DNA of 64,000 bases from Zooshikella harenae (GTDB lineage Bacteria > Pseudomonadota > Gammaproteobacteria > Pseudomonadales > Zooshikellaceae): assembly GCF_018837975.1 (NCBI RefSeq), contig NZ_JAGSOY010000002.1, positions 62,001-126,000 on the forward strand, in the 5' to 3' direction. Each line of letters begins with the position of its first letter. The first letter of the stretch is position 1. Below, piece after piece: positions 38,608-48,505 of the stretch. The notes beneath the pieces were generated by a model. The model was given only the letters and a program-made list of their open reading frames with translations, was not told the origin of the DNA and searched no databases. The position numbers were made by a program, and so were the translations under genes.

Positions 38608-38632
38608 TGGGTCTATTTTTGTAATAGACCCA
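38608..38632. repeat. 9-bp inverted repeat upstream of the DUF4845-rnc operon
   Basis: TGGGTCTAT (38608-38616) and ATAGACCCA (38624-38632) pair perfectly around a TTTTGTA loop, between the lepB terminator and the next gene. It may be an operator or a leader hairpin for the following operon. Confidence 0.5.
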
Positions 38633-38676
38633 ATAGATTAACTTTTTTGATTCAATCATAGAAAAGAGATGGTGCT

Positions 38677-39048
38677 ATGAAGCTTATGCATAAACAACAA
38701 GGAATGACGCTAGCTGGCTGGCTATTTGTATTCGTGGTAGGGGGCTTTGCGGTATTGTGCACACTAAAAATGTTGCCACATTACCTGGATGATATGTCTA
38801 TTAGTAAGGTGCTGGATAATTTAAATCGACCTGATATTGGCTCTGCCTCACCCCATGAAATTAGAGATTTAATCAGTCGAGGATTTCAGGTGAACAGCAT
38901 TCGTGATATTCCTAATGATGCTGTTAAAGTGAAGCGTCAAGGCGGCGTTGTTAATGTTGCCATCAACTATGAAAAGCGTGAGCATTTGTTGGCAAATATT
39001 TATGTTGTTTTAACCTTTGAACATAATTGGAATACGCAGACTAAGTGA
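38677..39048 (+). CDS. DUF4845 membrane protein
   Basis: A 123 aa protein with one N-terminal membrane helix (about residues 8-28, [24 protein letters not shown]) and a small soluble domain ([41 protein letters not shown]). This matches the DUF4845 family commonly found between lepB and rnc in gammaproteobacteria. Function is unknown; the pilin-like start [10 protein letters not shown] recalls pseudopilin leaders but lacks the full motif. Its stop overlaps the rnc GTG by 4 bases (GTGA). Confidence 0.82.
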   Translation: MKLMHKQQGMTLAGWLFVFVVGGFAVLCTLKMLPHYLDDMSISKVLDNLNRPDIGSASPHEIRDLISRGFQVNSIRDIPNDAVKVKRQGGVVNVAINYEKREHLLANIYVVLTFEHNWNTQTK

Positions 39049-39734
39049 AGAAGTCATTAACACCACTCTGTAAAAAGCTTGGATATCACTTTAACGACCC
39101 ATCGCGTTTGTTGCTTGCGTTGACACACCGTAGCTTTGGTGGTCAGAACAATGAGCGCTTGGAATTTTTGGGTGATTCCATTGTTAACTTCGTTATTGCT
39201 GAAGAACTCTTTAGTCGTTTTCAAGAAGCGAAAGAAGGGCAGTTGAGTCGATTGCGTGCACGCTTAGTTCGTGGTGCGACATTGGCAGAAATTGCCAAAG
39301 AGTTTGGCTTGGGGGATTATTTAAGGTTAGGTTCAGGTGAGCTTAAGAGTGGCGGGTTTCGTCGAGAATCTATCTTGGCAGATGCTTTAGAGGCTATCAT
39401 TGGGGCAATGTATCTTGACGGAGGCATGGAAGCTTGCCGACAAAGTGTACTCCAGTGGTTTGAGTCTCGGCTTGATAAGCTCTCTCTAGAAGACACACAA
39501 AAAGACCCTAAAACAAGACTGCAGGAGTTTTTGCAGTCCCGACAAGAGGCTTTACCTCAATATGATGTCATCAGTATTGAGGGTGAGGCTCATGCCCAGA
39601 CGTTTACCATCGAATGTAATATTTCTATGTTGCAAGATAAAACCATTGGTATTGGTTCCAGTCGTCGGGGAGCTGAGCAGCAAGCAGCTAGAAAAGCGCT
39701 TGAGCATTTAGGAGTAGATAAAACTAATGGTTGA
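39045..39734 (+). CDS. rnc: Ribonuclease III (GTG start)
   Basis: Double-strand-specific endoribonuclease processing rRNA precursors and controlling mRNAs. The signature ERLEFLGDS spans residues 37-45, giving catalytic Glu40 and Asp44, with Asp113 and Glu116 in [17 protein letters not shown]. The C-terminal double-stranded RNA-binding domain covers about 155-225. Length is 229 aa. The GTG start overlaps the previous stop, and the 3' end overlaps era by 8 bases, indicating coupled translation. Confidence 0.97.
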   Translation: MKKSLTPLCKKLGYHFNDPSRLLLALTHRSFGGQNNERLEFLGDSIVNFVIAEELFSRFQEAKEGQLSRLRARLVRGATLAEIAKEFGLGDYLRLGSGELKSGGFRRESILADALEAIIGAMYLDGGMEACRQSVLQWFESRLDKLSLEDTQKDPKTRLQEFLQSRQEALPQYDVISIEGEAHAQTFTIECNISMLQDKTIGIGSSRRGAEQQAARKALEHLGVDKTNG

Positions 39735-40647
39735 TAGCAATCATTCAAATACAAAGAATCGGTGTGGGTTTGTGGCTATTGTTGGTCGACCCAATGTGGG
39801 TAAATCGACACTCATGAACCGTATTCTTGGGCAAAAGCTAAGTATCACCTCTCGTAAGCCACAAACGACCCGACATCAAATTATTGGCATCAAAACTGAA
39901 GGTGATGTACAAGCTATTTATGTTGATACGCCAGGACTTCATAAAAGTGGGAAAAAGGCTATCAATCGTTATATGAATCGTGCAGCGAGCTCAGCAATTA
40001 ACGATGTTGATGTAGTCATTTTTATGATTGACCGTAATCGCTGGACAGATGAAGATCAAATGGTGCTTGATCAGCTCCAAGGCATAAAGTGTCCACTTCT
40101 TGTTGCTATTAATAAAGTGGATAAAGTCAGTGATAAAGAGCAACTGTTGCCTTTACTGGGCGAGCTAGCTGAGCGGATGCCTCATGCTGAACTAATTCCA
40201 GTATCCGCTAAAACAGGGGTTGGTATTGAGCAGCTTGAGGCTACGATAGCCACACACTTACCAGAAAGCATTCACTTCTATGAGGAAGACCAGCTCACAG
40301 ACCGAAGTTCTCGTTTTCTTGCGGCAGAGTTAGTAAGAGAGAAAGTTATGCGTCAGTTGGGGGATGAAATTCCTTATCAAATTACAGTGGAAATAGAAGA
40401 GTTTAAGCAGGACGGAAAAGTACTCCATATCAGTGCGTTGATCCTTGTTGAAAAAGATGGACAAAAGGCCATTGTTATTGGGGCAAAAGGTGCTCGATTA
40501 AAATCGATTGGTCATGATGCTCGGTTAGATATGGAGCGGTTGTTTAATAGCCAGATAATGCTCAACCTATGGGTTAAAGTCAAAGGTGGCTGGTCTGATG
40601 ATGAGCGTGCACTACGTAGTTTAGGGTATGACGATTTCAGGCAGTAA
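39727..40647 (+). CDS. era: GTPase Era
   Basis: Essential GTPase that binds the 3' end of 16S rRNA and helps small-subunit maturation. The GTPase motifs are GRPNVGKS at residues 20-27, DTPG in [11 protein letters not shown], and NKVDKV. The C-terminal KH domain includes [13 protein letters not shown]. Length is 306 aa. It overlaps rnc by 8 bases, and its TAA is directly followed by the recO ATG with no spacer. Confidence 0.97.
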   Translation: MVDSNHSNTKNRCGFVAIVGRPNVGKSTLMNRILGQKLSITSRKPQTTRHQIIGIKTEGDVQAIYVDTPGLHKSGKKAINRYMNRAASSAINDVDVVIFMIDRNRWTDEDQMVLDQLQGIKCPLLVAINKVDKVSDKEQLLPLLGELAERMPHAELIPVSAKTGVGIEQLEATIATHLPESIHFYEEDQLTDRSSRFLAAELVREKVMRQLGDEIPYQITVEIEEFKQDGKVLHISALILVEKDGQKAIVIGAKGARLKSIGHDARLDMERLFNSQIMLNLWVKVKGGWSDDERALRSLGYDDFRQ

Positions 40648-41367
40648 ATGACTGTTGAGTTAGTAACGGGTTATGTATTACATCAGCGCCCCTATCGGGA
40701 AAATAGCACTTTAGTTGACTTGCTAACTAAAGAGCAGGGGCGTTTAAAGGTTATTTGTAAAACGCTAAGAAAACAAAGACATCAAAAGCTACCTACCTTA
40801 CAGCCTTTTGTTTCCTATTGGTTTCAACTGAAAAAGCAACAAACACTTTTAAGTTGTTATCATTGGGAAACAAACATGCCTCCCTTTAAATTAAATGGAG
40901 AAGCACTATATTGTGCTTTTTACTTAAATGAATTGTTGTATCGTTTACTCCCCAGTCATGATACATCAACAGATATTTTTCAACTTTATACACAGACACT
41001 TAACTCATTAACTATTGCCAAGAATACATTAGATATAGTATTACGACTTTTTGAAAAACAGTTACTCATTGCACTGGGTTATGGTTTACCCCTGTTATAT
41101 GAAGCCGAAAGTGATGCTTTTATTGAACCTACACAGGTTTATTGTTTTGTAACAGATTTAGGCTTTATAAAAGCAACAAAAAAAGAACTATCTCAACAAG
41201 CAAATCGTTGTTTTTTTGGGAAGGATTTGTTGGCTATTGCAGAAGATAATTATCTGCAAGACAATACACGCCAATCAGCTAAGCGCTTGATGAGATTGGC
41301 TCTGAGGGATTTATTAGGTGGTAAACCGCTCAATAGTCGTGCACTGTTTCCAGTAAAGCGTAAATAA
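40648..41367 (+). CDS. recO: DNA repair protein RecO
   Basis: Helps load RecA onto SSB-coated single-stranded DNA in the RecFOR pathway. An N-terminal OB fold is seen in [39 protein letters not shown], followed by the helical RecO domain ([15 protein letters not shown]). Length is 239 aa, usual for the family. Its ATG follows the era stop without a gap. Sequence is more diverged than neighbouring genes, as is normal for RecO. Confidence 0.92.
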   Translation: MTVELVTGYVLHQRPYRENSTLVDLLTKEQGRLKVICKTLRKQRHQKLPTLQPFVSYWFQLKKQQTLLSCYHWETNMPPFKLNGEALYCAFYLNELLYRLLPSHDTSTDIFQLYTQTLNSLTIAKNTLDIVLRLFEKQLLIALGYGLPLLYEAESDAFIEPTQVYCFVTDLGFIKATKKELSQQANRCFFGKDLLAIAEDNYLQDNTRQSAKRLMRLALRDLLGGKPLNSRALFPVKRK

Positions 41368-41380
41368 TAAGGATAAAGCA

Positions 41381-42133
41381 GTGATTCCATTTCAACGAAT
41401 ACAGTTAGGCGTAAATATCGATCATATTGCTACAATACGTCAGGCGAGAGGTACACGCTATCCTGACCCAGTTCAGGCTGCACTTCTTGCGGAGGAAGGA
41501 GGTGCGGATGGGATCACTGTGCATTTAAGAGAGGATCGACGTCATATTCAGGAGAGAGACATTACTATCCTGAAGCAGGTCTTACAGACGCGAATGAATC
41601 TGGAAATGGCTGTCACGGAGGAAATGCTTAACTTTGCGGCTAAGGTTTTACCAGAGCATGTTTGCCTGGTACCTGAAAAGCGACAAGAGTTAACAACTGA
41701 AGGTGGGTTAGATGCTGTTAAACATTTTGACCAGGTAAAGCAGGCTTGTCTGCGACTTGCTGATCACCAAAGTGAAGTTTCGTTATTTATTGATCCTGAC
41801 ATCGCACAAATTGATGCCGCTATTGAGTGTGGTGCACCTGTGATTGAGTTACATACTGGGGCTTTTGCTGATGCAGTAGGTAATGGCGAGCAGCAGCAGG
41901 AATTTAATCGAATTAAGCAAGCAGCAAAATATGCTGCAGATAAAGGCTTAGTTGTTAATGCGGGTCATGGGCTTAATTACCAAAATGTTGAAGTTATTGC
42001 AGCGTTACCCGAAATTAATGAGTTAAATATTGGGCATGGTATTGTTGCTCGCGCACTATTTACAGGACTGAAAAGTGCTGTGACTGAAATGAAGCAATTG
42101 ATGCTGCAAGCACGAGGTTATGTGAAAGCATGA
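41381..42133 (+). CDS. pdxJ: Pyridoxine 5'-phosphate synthase PdxJ (GTG start)
   Basis: Condenses 1-deoxyxylulose 5-phosphate with aminoacetone 3-phosphate to make pyridoxine phosphate (vitamin B6). Characteristic segments are [22 protein letters not shown] at the start, [38 protein letters not shown] and [12 protein letters not shown]. Length is 250 aa. GTG 41381 has AAGGAT about 6 bases upstream. Its TGA overlaps the acpS ATG by 4 bases. Confidence 0.97.
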   Translation: MIPFQRIQLGVNIDHIATIRQARGTRYPDPVQAALLAEEGGADGITVHLREDRRHIQERDITILKQVLQTRMNLEMAVTEEMLNFAAKVLPEHVCLVPEKRQELTTEGGLDAVKHFDQVKQACLRLADHQSEVSLFIDPDIAQIDAAIECGAPVIELHTGAFADAVGNGEQQQEFNRIKQAAKYAADKGLVVNAGHGLNYQNVEVIAALPEINELNIGHGIVARALFTGLKSAVTEMKQLMLQARGYVKA

Positions 42134-42507
42134 TTATTGGGGTAGGGACTGATATTGTAAAAATCGAGCGTATTGCGGATGTAGAATTGCGTCTAGGGAA
42201 TCGTTTTGCACGTCGTATTTTAACACCCAGTGAGTTACAGCGTTATCAGTCTCACCCTAAGCCCACAGCCTTTTTAGCTAAACGATTTGCAGTGAAAGAG
42301 GCTGCGGCTAAAGCACTAGGGACAGGTATTGCACAGGGTATCTCCTGGCAACATATTCATGTTAATAATAATGACCTAGGTGCTCCCACAATACACTTTT
42401 CAGATCAGGCATTAATAACGCTGGAAAAGTTAGGAGGGAAACACTGTCATGTTTCCCTTGCGGATGAGCAGGATTATGTTGTTGCATTTGTGGTACTGAG
42501 TGCATGA
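42130..42507 (+). CDS. acpS: Holo-[acyl-carrier-protein] synthase
   Basis: Transfers 4'-phosphopantetheine from CoA to acyl carrier protein. Magnesium-binding Asp8 is in [12 protein letters not shown] and Glu57 in [16 protein letters not shown]. Length is 125 aa (E. coli 126). It overlaps pdxJ by 4 bases (ATGA) and is the last gene of the DUF4845-rnc-era-recO-pdxJ-acpS run, convergent with the gacS-like gene. Confidence 0.96.
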   Translation: MIIGVGTDIVKIERIADVELRLGNRFARRILTPSELQRYQSHPKPTAFLAKRFAVKEAAAKALGTGIAQGISWQHIHVNNNDLGAPTIHFSDQALITLEKLGGKHCHVSLADEQDYVVAFVVLSA

Positions 42508-42598
42508 TAACAATTAAATATTCTGTGATTTTCTGACTTTTTCAAAAATATACATATAGTAAAGGATTTACTCAAAGCTTAGTTTTAACGCTAATTTT

Positions 42599-45433
42599 TT
42601 ATTGAGTCGTCTGATGTTGTTTATTCCACTGTAATAGTTGTTCAGTTTGTTCAATTAACTCTTCCATCGCACTTGCAACTTTTCTTCGTTCTTCTTTATT
42701 ATTCTCTGCCGCTTTTAAAATGGACTCCATGTCATGGCATGCTTGACGAAGAAATGGAACACCACAATAACGTGTAGCGCCATGAAGTCGATGAACTTGC
42801 TCAAGTAATTTATCCCAGTTTTTTTCTCGATAAAGTGAGCGAATTTCATCCCTGTCTTGTTCCAAGCCTGCGAGTAACATATTCAGCATATCTTGTGCTA
42901 AATCTTCTTTCCCTCCAGCTAATTTAATGCCCTGGGCCATATCGACGATGCCAGAACTATCATCAAAAGAATGATGTGAAGATGTTGTTTGTTCATCAGT
43001 ACTTTCTAGAGGGGCCACATGAAGTCCGGTCCATTTTTTTATGACGTGCTGAAGTTGGTTCTCATTGATAGGCTTAGTCATATAGTCATCCATGCCTGCC
43101 AGTAAAAGCTGCTTTTTTTCTTCCGCTAAGGCATGAGCAGTGAGAGCTATGATGGGAATACGACGTTCGCCAAGCTCTCGTTCTCGAATGCGCTTAGTAG
43201 TTTCCAGACCGTCCATGCCTGGCATTTGAACATCCATAAAAATTAAATCAAAGTGGTATTGTTTAGTTTTTATAATCGCCTTTGTTCCTGAGTCAACAGC
43301 AGTGACTTTAGCGCCTAAGTCTTCGAGTAAAGCAGATACTAATTTTAAATTAGCCGGATTGTCATCAACTGCCAGGATATGTGGTTGTCGAGTAATAGCT
43401 TGGTTTATACGCTTAGCAACATGTTGGTGTTTACTTCCTGGGCTACTGGGTTGCTCCATAATGAAATAGGATAAAGCACGATATAAGCGGTTATAGCATA
43501 AAGGTTTTACGATACATAAAGCATTATTATTATTTTCCAATAGACGATTTATTGAAGCTTCTTTGTTGGTACTGGCTAAAATAATTAAATGCGTATTTCG
43601 GTTCGCGGCTGCTTTTAATAATTGGCGGATAACATCTAAATCAGTATATGAAGGATGATGACTGACTAACGCAATATCATAAGGATTACGATCATAGCGT
43701 GCCTGCTCAAGAAGTTGCGTTAATTCGTTTGGGTCATAGCATTGAGTAACATCCAGATCAAAATCTCGGAGCAAGTGCATAATGGCTTGTGCTGCAAGCT
43801 CATGATGCTCATACATAATAATCCTGCTGCTAGATAGCGCCGGAAAATGCTCTTTAATTGCTGGTTCATTTGCAATTGGCACAGTGATCGTAAACCAGAA
43901 TGAGGAACCTTTACCCAGCTCACTTTCAACACCCACCTCACCTTGCATTTTTTGCGCTAGGTGTTTGGAAATAACTAAACCTAAACCAGTTCCTCCAATG
44001 TTTCTTGTGGTTGATGTATCGGCTTGAGAGAAGGCTTTAAATAGCTCATTCTGCTGTTCTTTAGAGAGGCCAATGCCAGTATCGGTTACGCTGATTTTTA
44101 TAGTAACTTTGTTATCTTTTTCATCTTCTAACATAGCTCGAATAACAATAGAGCCATCATTGGTAAATTTAATGGCATTACTCACCAGGTTGGTAAGAAT
44201 TTGTTTCAAACGGAGTGGATCACCAATAAGCTGAGTAGGCGTATCAGAGTATATTAAGGGGACGAGTTCCAGTGATTTGTCATGAGCTGCGGGTGCGAGG
44301 ATTGTTAAAACTTCTTCAATACTTTCTCGCAAGTTCATTGGAATACTTTCAAGCTCAAGTTTGCCAGCTTCGATTTTTGAAAAATCTAATACGTCATTAA
44401 TAATGGCGAGTAGATTTTCTGAAGATTTTTGTATGGTTGATAAATATTCACGTTGGCGTTCAGTCACTTTTGAGCGAAGTAATAAGTTGGTAAAGCCAAT
44501 AATGCCATTTAGTGGCGTTCTTATTTCGTGGCTCATATTGGCTAAAAACTCTGATTTAATACGACTGGCTTCTAGGGCTTCTTTTCGAGCCATATCCAGC
44601 TCGATGTTTTGAATTTCAATTGTTTCTAGCGTTTCTTGTAAGTCTTTAGTTGACTGTTCAATATTTTGCTGCATTTCTAAATGTGCGCGTTGCAAGGATG
44701 CAACCATGGCGTTTATGCCTGACTCTAATGTTTTGAGTTCGCCAGCTGTTTCGGAATTAATACGTGTATCAAGATTGCCATCACGGATATGAGCGACAGC
44801 ATTGATAATTTTTTGTAATGGTTCAGTAATATGAATTCCTAAACGGAAGGCGAGAAATAGGTTAATTAATATTCCAGAAATAATGAGCAAAGTACTGGCT
44901 AATATCGTTTGGTATTTTTTTAATTCTGTATTTGCTCTGGAAAACTCAACTTCAATCCAGCCTAAAAAAACGCGTTTACTTGAAAGCTGTGCGTTACTCC
45001 TTAAATCGTGATTAAGTGCATGAGCCTGCCTTGTGAAAACAGGAAGGGCAATATGTATTGTATCTTTTTGAATTGTGGTTTGCTGGTTATTGGGTGGATG
45101 TTTCATGTTGGACAAATGCTGCGTTAGCATTCTTGGGCCTGCATGAATCACTGGTTGCTTTTCATGTGAGTAGAGCGTAATTGAACGGACGTCATTTTTT
45201 TCTAATGCCGAGCTAGCGAGACGTTGCAATAGCTTATTATTATCAAGTTGTAAGCCGTATTCACTCATGGGCACAAGTTGTTCAACGGTTGCTTGGCTGC
45301 GTTCCAGCAACAATGTATCTAAATCATTTAAGCGGGCAATAGTAAAAAAGACACCTAATACCAGTGAGATGCTAATCGTTGGTAGTAGTGCTAAAGCGAA
45401 AACTCTACTTTTTAAGCCCTTATTACGAAACAT
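42599..45433 (-). CDS. gacS: Hybrid sensor kinase GacS/BarA
   Basis: Membrane kinase expected to phosphorylate a GacA/UvrY regulator and so control CsrA-antagonising small RNAs. From ATG 45433 (944 aa): membrane helix 6-28, periplasmic domain with LLERSQATVEQLVPMSEYGLQLDN typical of BarA, a second helix (about 175-195), HAMP, kinase domain with phospho-His302 (NMSHEIRTPLNG), ATPase domain, a receiver-like region (about 545-660) that seems degenerate, a true receiver with Asp734 (IFMDVQMPGMDGL), and a phosphotransfer domain with His881 (VHRLHG). AGGA lies 7 bases before the ATG; a TTG at 45454 would add seven residues. Its place beside cysM-rlmD-relA agrees with gacS in Pseudomonas. gacA is not in the window. 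Confidence 0.93.
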   Translation of the reverse strand: MFRNKGLKSRVFALALLPTISISLVLGVFFTIARLNDLDTLLLERSQATVEQLVPMSEYGLQLDNNKLLQRLASSALEKNDVRSITLYSHEKQPVIHAGPRMLTQHLSNMKHPPNNQQTTIQKDTIHIALPVFTRQAHALNHDLRSNAQLSSKRVFLGWIEVEFSRANTELKKYQTILASTLLIISGILINLFLAFRLGIHITEPLQKIINAVAHIRDGNLDTRINSETAGELKTLESGINAMVASLQRAHLEMQQNIEQSTKDLQETLETIEIQNIELDMARKEALEASRIKSEFLANMSHEIRTPLNGIIGFTNLLLRSKVTERQREYLSTIQKSSENLLAIINDVLDFSKIEAGKLELESIPMNLRESIEEVLTILAPAAHDKSLELVPLIYSDTPTQLIGDPLRLKQILTNLVSNAIKFTNDGSIVIRAMLEDEKDNKVTIKISVTDTGIGLSKEQQNELFKAFSQADTSTTRNIGGTGLGLVISKHLAQKMQGEVGVESELGKGSSFWFTITVPIANEPAIKEHFPALSSSRIIMYEHHELAAQAIMHLLRDFDLDVTQCYDPNELTQLLEQARYDRNPYDIALVSHHPSYTDLDVIRQLLKAAANRNTHLIILASTNKEASINRLLENNNNALCIVKPLCYNRLYRALSYFIMEQPSSPGSKHQHVAKRINQAITRQPHILAVDDNPANLKLVSALLEDLGAKVTAVDSGTKAIIKTKQYHFDLIFMDVQMPGMDGLETTKRIRERELGERRIPIIALTAHALAEEKKQLLLAGMDDYMTKPINENQLQHVIKKWTGLHVAPLESTDEQTTSSHHSFDDSSGIVDMAQGIKLAGGKEDLAQDMLNMLLAGLEQDRDEIRSLYREKNWDKLLEQVHRLHGATRYCGVPFLRQACHDMESILKAAENNKEERRKVASAMEELIEQTEQLLQWNKQHQTTQ

Positions 45434-45835
45434 AAACAATCCTTTAGGGATCAAAATTTGATCACATTACTTATCAAGTAAGCCTTACTACTGCCTAAAA
45501 ATCGTTGGATTGGACTTATGTATTAACTTCTAGGTGTTATGTGATCAACTATCAGGTCGCAATTGGAGTATAGCGTTATTGAGCGGGGATTAAGCCATGA
45601 CTCTAAAAAGGGTGCAAGTTTATAACTATTAATGACAGGTTTTTATGGGTTAGATATATATATCCAAATGATTCAATTATTTTGTTTTAAATAGCTTATA
45701 AGAATAATGATATAGTTAATTAGTATTAACATTTAATAATCAGGGTAGGTACCATTTGTGGTATTGCAGGTCAAGTAATGTGGTTGAGCCGGCTTGACTG
45801 AAGAACTTTCTTTTTAATTAGAAGGACTTTTGGTT
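45434..45835. other. gacS-cysM divergent intergenic region
   Basis: About 400 AT-rich bases with no coding ORF. It should hold divergent promoters for gacS and cysM. Visible features are a short GATATATATATC palindrome near 45650 and the cysM ribosome binding site GAAGGA (45821-45826). I could not assign a confident promoter. Confidence 0.4.
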
Positions 45836-46729
45836 GTGCAGAATGACTATCCTACCATTGACTCGTTGATTGGCAATACGCCATTAATTCGCCTGCAACG
45901 GTTAAATGCAGGCCATAACAATACCATTCTGTTGAAAATGGAAGGGCAAAATCCTGCTGGCTCAGTGAAGGATAGACCTGCACTTAGCATGATTAATGAA
46001 GCAGAACAGCGGAGCTATGTGCATCCTGGTGATACATTGATAGAGGCCACAAGTGGTAATACAGGCATCGCATTGGCTATGGCGGCAGCAATCAAAGGCT
46101 ATCGCATGGTTTTAATTATGCCTGAAAATATGACCGCAGAGCGGCGGGCGGCAATGACGGCCTATGGGGCGGAGATTGTTCTGGTCGGCAAAGAAGAAGG
46201 TATGGAAGGTGCCAGGGATTTAGCTGAACAAATGCAAAAAGAAGGTAAAGGGGTGGTGTTAGATCAGTTTGCTAATGAGGATAACCCCCTTGCCCACTTT
46301 AAGGGAACTGGCCCTGAGATTTGGCAGCAAACTCAAGGACGAATAACACATTTTGTCAGTGCTATGGGGACAACAGGCACAATAATGGGTACTTCGAGAT
46401 ATCTTAAAGAAAAAAATCCAGCGATTGAAATTGTTGGTTTACAGCCAGAAGAAGGCTCTGCAATTCCAGGAATTAGACGTTGGCCTAAAGCCTATTTACC
46501 TAAAATTTTTGATGCTTCTCGCGTTGATCGAGTACTTGATATTGCCCAACAGGAAGCGGAAAGCATGACAAGGCGTTTAGCTCAGCAGGAAGGGATACTT
46601 TGTGGTATTTCCTCTGGTGGTGCTGTTGCGGGTGCTTTACAGGTAGCATCAGTTGTAGAAAATGCCACAATCGTAACGATTATTTGCGATCGAGGAGATC
46701 GATATTTATCAACAGGCATCTTTGGCTAA
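45836..46729 (+). CDS. cysM: Cysteine synthase B (GTG start)
   Basis: PLP enzyme making cysteine from O-acetylserine and sulfide or thiosulfate. The PLP lysine is Lys45 in NPAGSVKDR, and the phosphate loop SGNTG and the ISSGGAVAGA segment are present. The insertion-poor length (297 aa) and RRWPKAYLP segment favour CysM over CysK. GTG 45836 has GAAGGA 9 bases upstream; the in-frame TTG 45830 is too close to that site. Same neighbours (gacS, rlmD, relA) as in Pseudomonas. Confidence 0.95.
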   Translation: MQNDYPTIDSLIGNTPLIRLQRLNAGHNNTILLKMEGQNPAGSVKDRPALSMINEAEQRSYVHPGDTLIEATSGNTGIALAMAAAIKGYRMVLIMPENMTAERRAAMTAYGAEIVLVGKEEGMEGARDLAEQMQKEGKGVVLDQFANEDNPLAHFKGTGPEIWQQTQGRITHFVSAMGTTGTIMGTSRYLKEKNPAIEIVGLQPEEGSAIPGIRRWPKAYLPKIFDASRVDRVLDIAQQEAESMTRRLAQQEGILCGISSGGAVAGALQVASVVENATIVTIICDRGDRYLSTGIFG

Positions 46730-46740
46730 AAACATAGAAA

Positions 46741-46800
46741 AGCTGTGAGGCATCAACCCCTGCTTTTTGTTTAAAGCGTTTAGGGCTGCCTCATTTAGCT
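46741..46800 (+). terminator. cysM: Long nested hairpin after cysM
   Basis: Four concentric stems can be drawn: AGCT/AGCT (46741-46744, 46797-46800), TGAGGCA/TGCCTCA (46746-46752, 46787-46793), CCCT/AGGG (46758-46761, 46782-46785) and GCTTT/AAAGC (46762-46766, 46773-46777), followed by ATTTTGTTT. It probably ends the cysM transcript, but it is longer and more layered than a normal terminator. Confidence 0.6.
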
Positions 46801-46903
46801 ATTTTGTTTATAATGGTGCGGTTAGTAACAATCATAGTGTTAACATTGGAAAAAATGTAAAACGCTAAACCATGCCGCTTGATTAGACTTCTGCCCTTTG
46901 AGG

Positions 46904-46938
46904 GTGTAGTGGAGTACAGCAATAGCTACACATACACC
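46904..46938 (+). other. Overlapping alternative hairpins upstream of rlmD
   Basis: Three mutually exclusive pairings share one strand: CCCT/AGGG (46904-46907, 46911-46914), GTGTAG/CTACAC (46914-46919, 46926-46931) and GGTGTA/TACACC (46913-46918, 46933-46938). Such competing stems recall attenuators, but no leader peptide or ligand domain is evident. Confidence 0.35.
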
Positions 46939-47009
46939 TTGTAATATCTTCTCAGTGCGGGTAGTGATGATAACAGTATTGGGAATAGCTGCTTTTTAGC
47001 TTACTCACT

Positions 47010-48371
47010 ATGAAAAAACGCACCTCTGTTCAGTTTTATTCATCCCATTCAACACGCCAGAAAAACAAGCCTTTACCCTCTGTAACAGCCCTTCGTGTGG
47101 AAAAACTTTCTCATGATGGACGAGGTATTGCTTACTGGCAGAAGAAACCCATTTTTATCAATGGAGCATTACCCAATGAGTTAGTTGAGGTTGACATTAC
47201 ATCGAATCGTACTCGATTTCTTGAGGGGAATGTAAAGTCGTTGCTGGAATCGGCACCATCACGTATTTCGCCAGAATGTAAGCACTTTGCAGCATGTGGA
47301 GGGTGTCACTGGCAATTTGTAGCGGCAGAGCAGCAGCTTGTGTGGAAACAGCAAGCGGTTGTTGAGCAAATTCAACGCATAGCGAAGACTGAGCCAGAGA
47401 CTTTATTACCTGCTATATGTAGCCAGCCATGGGGGTATAGACAACGAGCAAGGCTTGCTTGTCATGTGGTAAAAGGCCAGTTACAGCTAGGTTTTCGTGG
47501 CTTGCAGTCTGAACAAATTGTAGAAGTTACTCATTGTTTGACATTAACACCTCAGCTACAGCAACTACTTGAGTCTTTAAGAGCACTATTAACTGGTTTG
47601 AGTGGTAAGCGATGCATAGGCCATATTGATATTGCTCAAGGTGATGCCGAAGTGGGGATAGCGTTGAGGTTGATTAAACCATTGCCAGATGAGGATACTC
47701 AGCAGCTTGAACAGTGGTCCATTCATCATAATGTGAGTATTTGGTTGAATACAGGCACTGGAAGTGAACCTGCTCCGTTACGACCTGAACAGCCAGAAGC
47801 ACTGTTTTATACCCTATGCCAAGGGCATATCCAGTTAAGCTTTTTACCGACTGACTTTATACAAGCAAATCAGAGCATCAATGAGGCAATGGTTAGTCAA
47901 GCGATTGATTGGCTACAACCTAAAGCAGGGGAGGCGTTACTCGATTTATTTTGTGGTATTGGTAATTTTACCCTACCGTTAGCGCAGTACACTGGTGTTG
48001 ATATTACTGGCATTGAGGTGAGCGCCTCAGCACTTAAACGCTGTCAAATGAATGCTCAACTTAATGGGATCGCTAACATTAGGACTTATCAGGCCGACTT
48101 ATCTGCACAACAGTCTCTGTCTCATTGCTTAGGAGGGAAGTCCTTTGCCGGCATTTTGTTGGATCCTCCTCGTGCCGGAGCCTTAGCGGTGGTTAGTCAA
48201 ATCGCCGAATTAAAATCACAGCGAGTGGTCTATATTTCCTGTAATCCAGCAACGCTCGCGAGGGATACTGCTGAGTTGGTTAAGCATGGCTATAAGCTCA
48301 AGCAGTTAGGGGTACTTGATATGTTTCCCCACACAGCCCATATAGAGTCAATGGCACTTTTTACTCGGTAA
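47010..48371 (+). CDS. rlmD: 23S rRNA (uracil-1939-C5)-methyltransferase RlmD
   Basis: S-adenosylmethionine-dependent enzyme methylating U1939 (E. coli numbering) of 23S rRNA. A TRAM domain is at about 25-85 (LRVEKLSHDGRGIAYWQKKP), followed by the Fe-S cysteine cluster CKHFAACGGC. The SAM site is LLDLFCGIGNFTLPLA, and the catalytic-cysteine box is VYISCNPATLARD. Length is 453 aa. The basic N-terminal extension before the TRAM domain is typical of RlmD. Confidence 0.95.
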   Translation: MKKRTSVQFYSSHSTRQKNKPLPSVTALRVEKLSHDGRGIAYWQKKPIFINGALPNELVEVDITSNRTRFLEGNVKSLLESAPSRISPECKHFAACGGCHWQFVAAEQQLVWKQQAVVEQIQRIAKTEPETLLPAICSQPWGYRQRARLACHVVKGQLQLGFRGLQSEQIVEVTHCLTLTPQLQQLLESLRALLTGLSGKRCIGHIDIAQGDAEVGIALRLIKPLPDEDTQQLEQWSIHHNVSIWLNTGTGSEPAPLRPEQPEALFYTLCQGHIQLSFLPTDFIQANQSINEAMVSQAIDWLQPKAGEALLDLFCGIGNFTLPLAQYTGVDITGIEVSASALKRCQMNAQLNGIANIRTYQADLSAQQSLSHCLGGKSFAGILLDPPRAGALAVVSQIAELKSQRVVYISCNPATLARDTAELVKHGYKLKQLGVLDMFPHTAHIESMALFTR

Positions 48372-48505
48372 TCTGTAATATTGGGTGGAGTTAAAGAGAG
48401 GTAAATAGTGTGTTAGGACTTGTACTTTAGCGAAGTGTACTGTTCCTTAATGTAACAATGATAAGAACGATTCCAAACAATAACCCTTAAAACCACAAGG
48501 CGAAT

